Translations under genes and position numbers: made by a program
Notes under the pieces: generated by a model
The model's input: the letters and a program-made list of their open reading frames with translations, nothing else
The model's database searches: none
What the model was told of the DNA's origin: nothing
DNA from: Pseudomonadota bacterium
GTDB lineage: Bacteria; Pseudomonadota; Gammaproteobacteria; Burkholderiales; Rhodocyclaceae
Length of the DNA stretch: 13,152 bases
Direction of reading: 5' to 3'
NCBI GenBank assembly: GCA_023459095.1
Contig: JAEWVQ010000094.1
Coordinates: 1 to 13,152, forward strand
Shown here: positions 12,023 through 13,152 of the stretch, in pieces
How the letters are laid out: every line of letters starts with the position of its first letter
Position numbering within the stretch: position 1 is the first letter of the stretch

Positions 12023-13152
12023 TTGTCGAAGATTGAGCTGGATCTCGAGGAATACGATCGCATCGTGTCGATGCTGTACGAGGCGTCGCTCGACAGCCGG
12101 CGCTGGGGGGAGGCGCTGGAGCAGTTCCGCACCCTGTTCGAGGCCAACTACGTCACGCTGATCCTGCGCAGCCCCGACGAGAGCAATCTGGGCATGATGA
12201 TCGCGGTCGGCCTGGAGGGCGGCGACAAGGTCACCTATCTGCCCTACGGCCACACCTCCACGCCCTTCGTCAATCAGCCGGTGGACAAGGTGTTCACCGT
12301 CGAGGACCTGATGACCGAGGCGGAGTGGCGGCGCATGCCCTACTACCTGCACTGGTGCGCGCCGGTCGACGTCTATCACGTCATGGGCGCGGACATTTCC
12401 ACGCCCGATTCGGGCAAGCTGCGTTTCCGCATCACGCGCGGCGAGGCCGCGCCGAAGTTCAGCGCGCTCGACCGCGCGCGCTGCGAGGCGCTGCTGCCGC
12501 ATCTGCGCCGCGCCCTGCACATGCACAACCTGATCGACCGCAGCGAGTCGCTTGGCGCGCTCTACTCGCAGGCCATCGGCCGCCTGTCGGTGGGCACCGT
12601 GGTGCTCGACGAGAGCGGCAAGGTGCTGCAGCAGAACCTGATCGCCGGCGAACTGCTGGCGGCGAGCGACGGCCTGAAGCTGGTCGGAGGTCGCCTGGAG
12701 GCGTCCTATCCGAGCGACAACCGCGAACTCCAGCAACTGATCCGCAACGCCTTCGCTCGCAACGCCGGCGATCCGACGATGCTGGCCGCGGCGATGTCGG
12801 TGGCACGGCCCTCGGGCCAGGTGAGCCTGGGCGTGGTGGTCGAACCCGTGCCTTCGCAGGAGTGGGCCGAAGGCAAGGGCCAGCCCGCGGTGGTGGTCTA
12901 TATCCGCGATGCCGCGGGCAAGTCGCTGGCGAGCACCGCGGCGGCGAAGCAGCTCTTCAACCTGACCCCGGCGGAAACCGCGCTCGCCATGGAACTGGCT
13001 AACGGCCTGTCGCTGGAAGAGGCCGCGGAAGCGCTCAACATCCGCCGCAACACCGCGCGCGCGCATCTGCGCTCGATCTTCTCCAAGACCGGGGTGCGCC
13101 GCCAGACCGAACTGGTGCGCATCATGCTCAACAGCGTCGCCGCGCTCACCCG
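12023..13152 (+). CDS. LuxR-type HTH transcriptional regulator (3' end outside window)
   Basis: The frame is open from TTG 12023 to the right edge (376 codons, no stop). The C-terminal domain (about residues 311-370) is a LuxR/FixJ-type helix-turn-helix: LTPAETALAMELANGLSLEEAAEAL, then the recognition helix around RRNTARAHLRSIF, then KTGVRRQTELVRIML. The N-terminal and central part lacks a receiver domain or an obvious acyl-homoserine-lactone pocket. A PAS-like segment (about 190-230, including GTVVLDESGKVLQQN) suggests small-molecule sensing. TeiR, the testosterone-inducible regulator of Comamonas, is also a LuxR-type protein, which makes a catabolic activator plausible, but orthology is not shown. 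The truncation is at the window edge, probably only a few residues from the natural end. It is the only regulator here and the best candidate to bind the shared 21-base element. Confidence 0.88.
   Translation, partial: MSKIELDLEEYDRIVSMLYEASLDSRRWGEALEQFRTLFEANYVTLILRSPDESNLGMMIAVGLEGGDKVTYLPYGHTSTPFVNQPVDKVFTVEDLMTEAEWRRMPYYLHWCAPVDVYHVMGADISTPDSGKLRFRITRGEAAPKFSALDRARCEALLPHLRRALHMHNLIDRSESLGALYSQAIGRLSVGTVVLDESGKVLQQNLIAGELLAASDGLKLVGGRLEASYPSDNRELQQLIRNAFARNAGDPTMLAAAMSVARPSGQVSLGVVVEPVPSQEWAEGKGQPAVVVYIRDAAGKSLASTAAAKQLFNLTPAETALAMELANGLSLEEAAEALNIRRNTARAHLRSIFSKTGVRRQTELVRIMLNSVAALT

Noticed and set aside
11708..13066. Minus-strand open frame of 452 codons opposite the regulator gene
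   Set aside because: The plus strand encodes a LuxR HTH in a frame open for more than 370 codons; the antisense product has shadow composition only.
1..13152. Mobile elements, CRISPR arrays, tRNA or rRNA genes
   Set aside because: I found no terminal inverted repeats with a transposase, no regularly spaced repeat array, and no tRNA or rRNA signature. The codon use of the genes is uniform, giving no sign of recent transfer within the window.

Overview
The window is very GC-rich, with strong GC bias at third codon positions, and looks like a betaproteobacterial chromosome. A Thauera/Azoarcus-like (Rhodocyclales) source is my guess from composition and gene content; nothing in the sequence proves it. 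I see no rRNA or tRNA gene, CRISPR array, insertion sequence, transposase or integrase. The locus reads as an accessory catabolic and envelope gene cluster for a hydrophobic, probably cyclic or steroid/terpenoid-like, organic compound. The substrate cannot be read from the sequence.

Layout. On the minus strand, a two-gene operon runs leftward from about 3351. It encodes a Ycf48-like BNR-repeat protein (3351 to 2353) and, overlapping it by 4 bases, an RND/MMPL-family exporter that runs off the left edge. A 324-base divergent control region (3352-3675) follows. On the plus strand come an HsaA-like flavin-dependent monooxygenase with an acyl-CoA dehydrogenase fold (3676-4899) and a KshB/PaaE-like FAD/NAD/[2Fe-2S] reductase (4923-5966). 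After a 165-base structured gap come a DUF1302 outer-membrane protein (6132-7787) and a DUF1329 periplasmic protein (7809-9194), closed by a textbook intrinsic terminator (9217-9251). A second plus-strand operon has its own promoter region and encodes an SDR (9460-10227), an Old Yellow Enzyme (10242-11318) and a MaoC-type hot-dog protein (11315-11764). Last is a LuxR-type regulator with a TTG start (12023 to the right edge, truncated).

How the parts may work together (inference): DUF1302, DUF1329, the Ycf48-like protein and the RND protein form an envelope set that often accompanies catabolism of hydrophobic compounds and may move substrate or intermediates. The monooxygenase and reductase would hydroxylate an aromatic or phenolic intermediate. 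SDR, OYE and MaoC could carry out alcohol/ketone interconversion, enone reduction and hydration/dehydration. The LuxR-type protein is the only regulator in the window.

The most interesting non-coding signal is a 21-base element present three times (3565-3585 plus, 3440-3460 minus, 9318-9338 plus). Each copy points toward one of the three transcription units. Two copies end about 90 bases before their start codon and one about 120 bases before. A weak -10-like hexamer lies about 20 bases beyond each. This suggests one activator-controlled regulon, with the adjacent LuxR-type protein as prime candidate.
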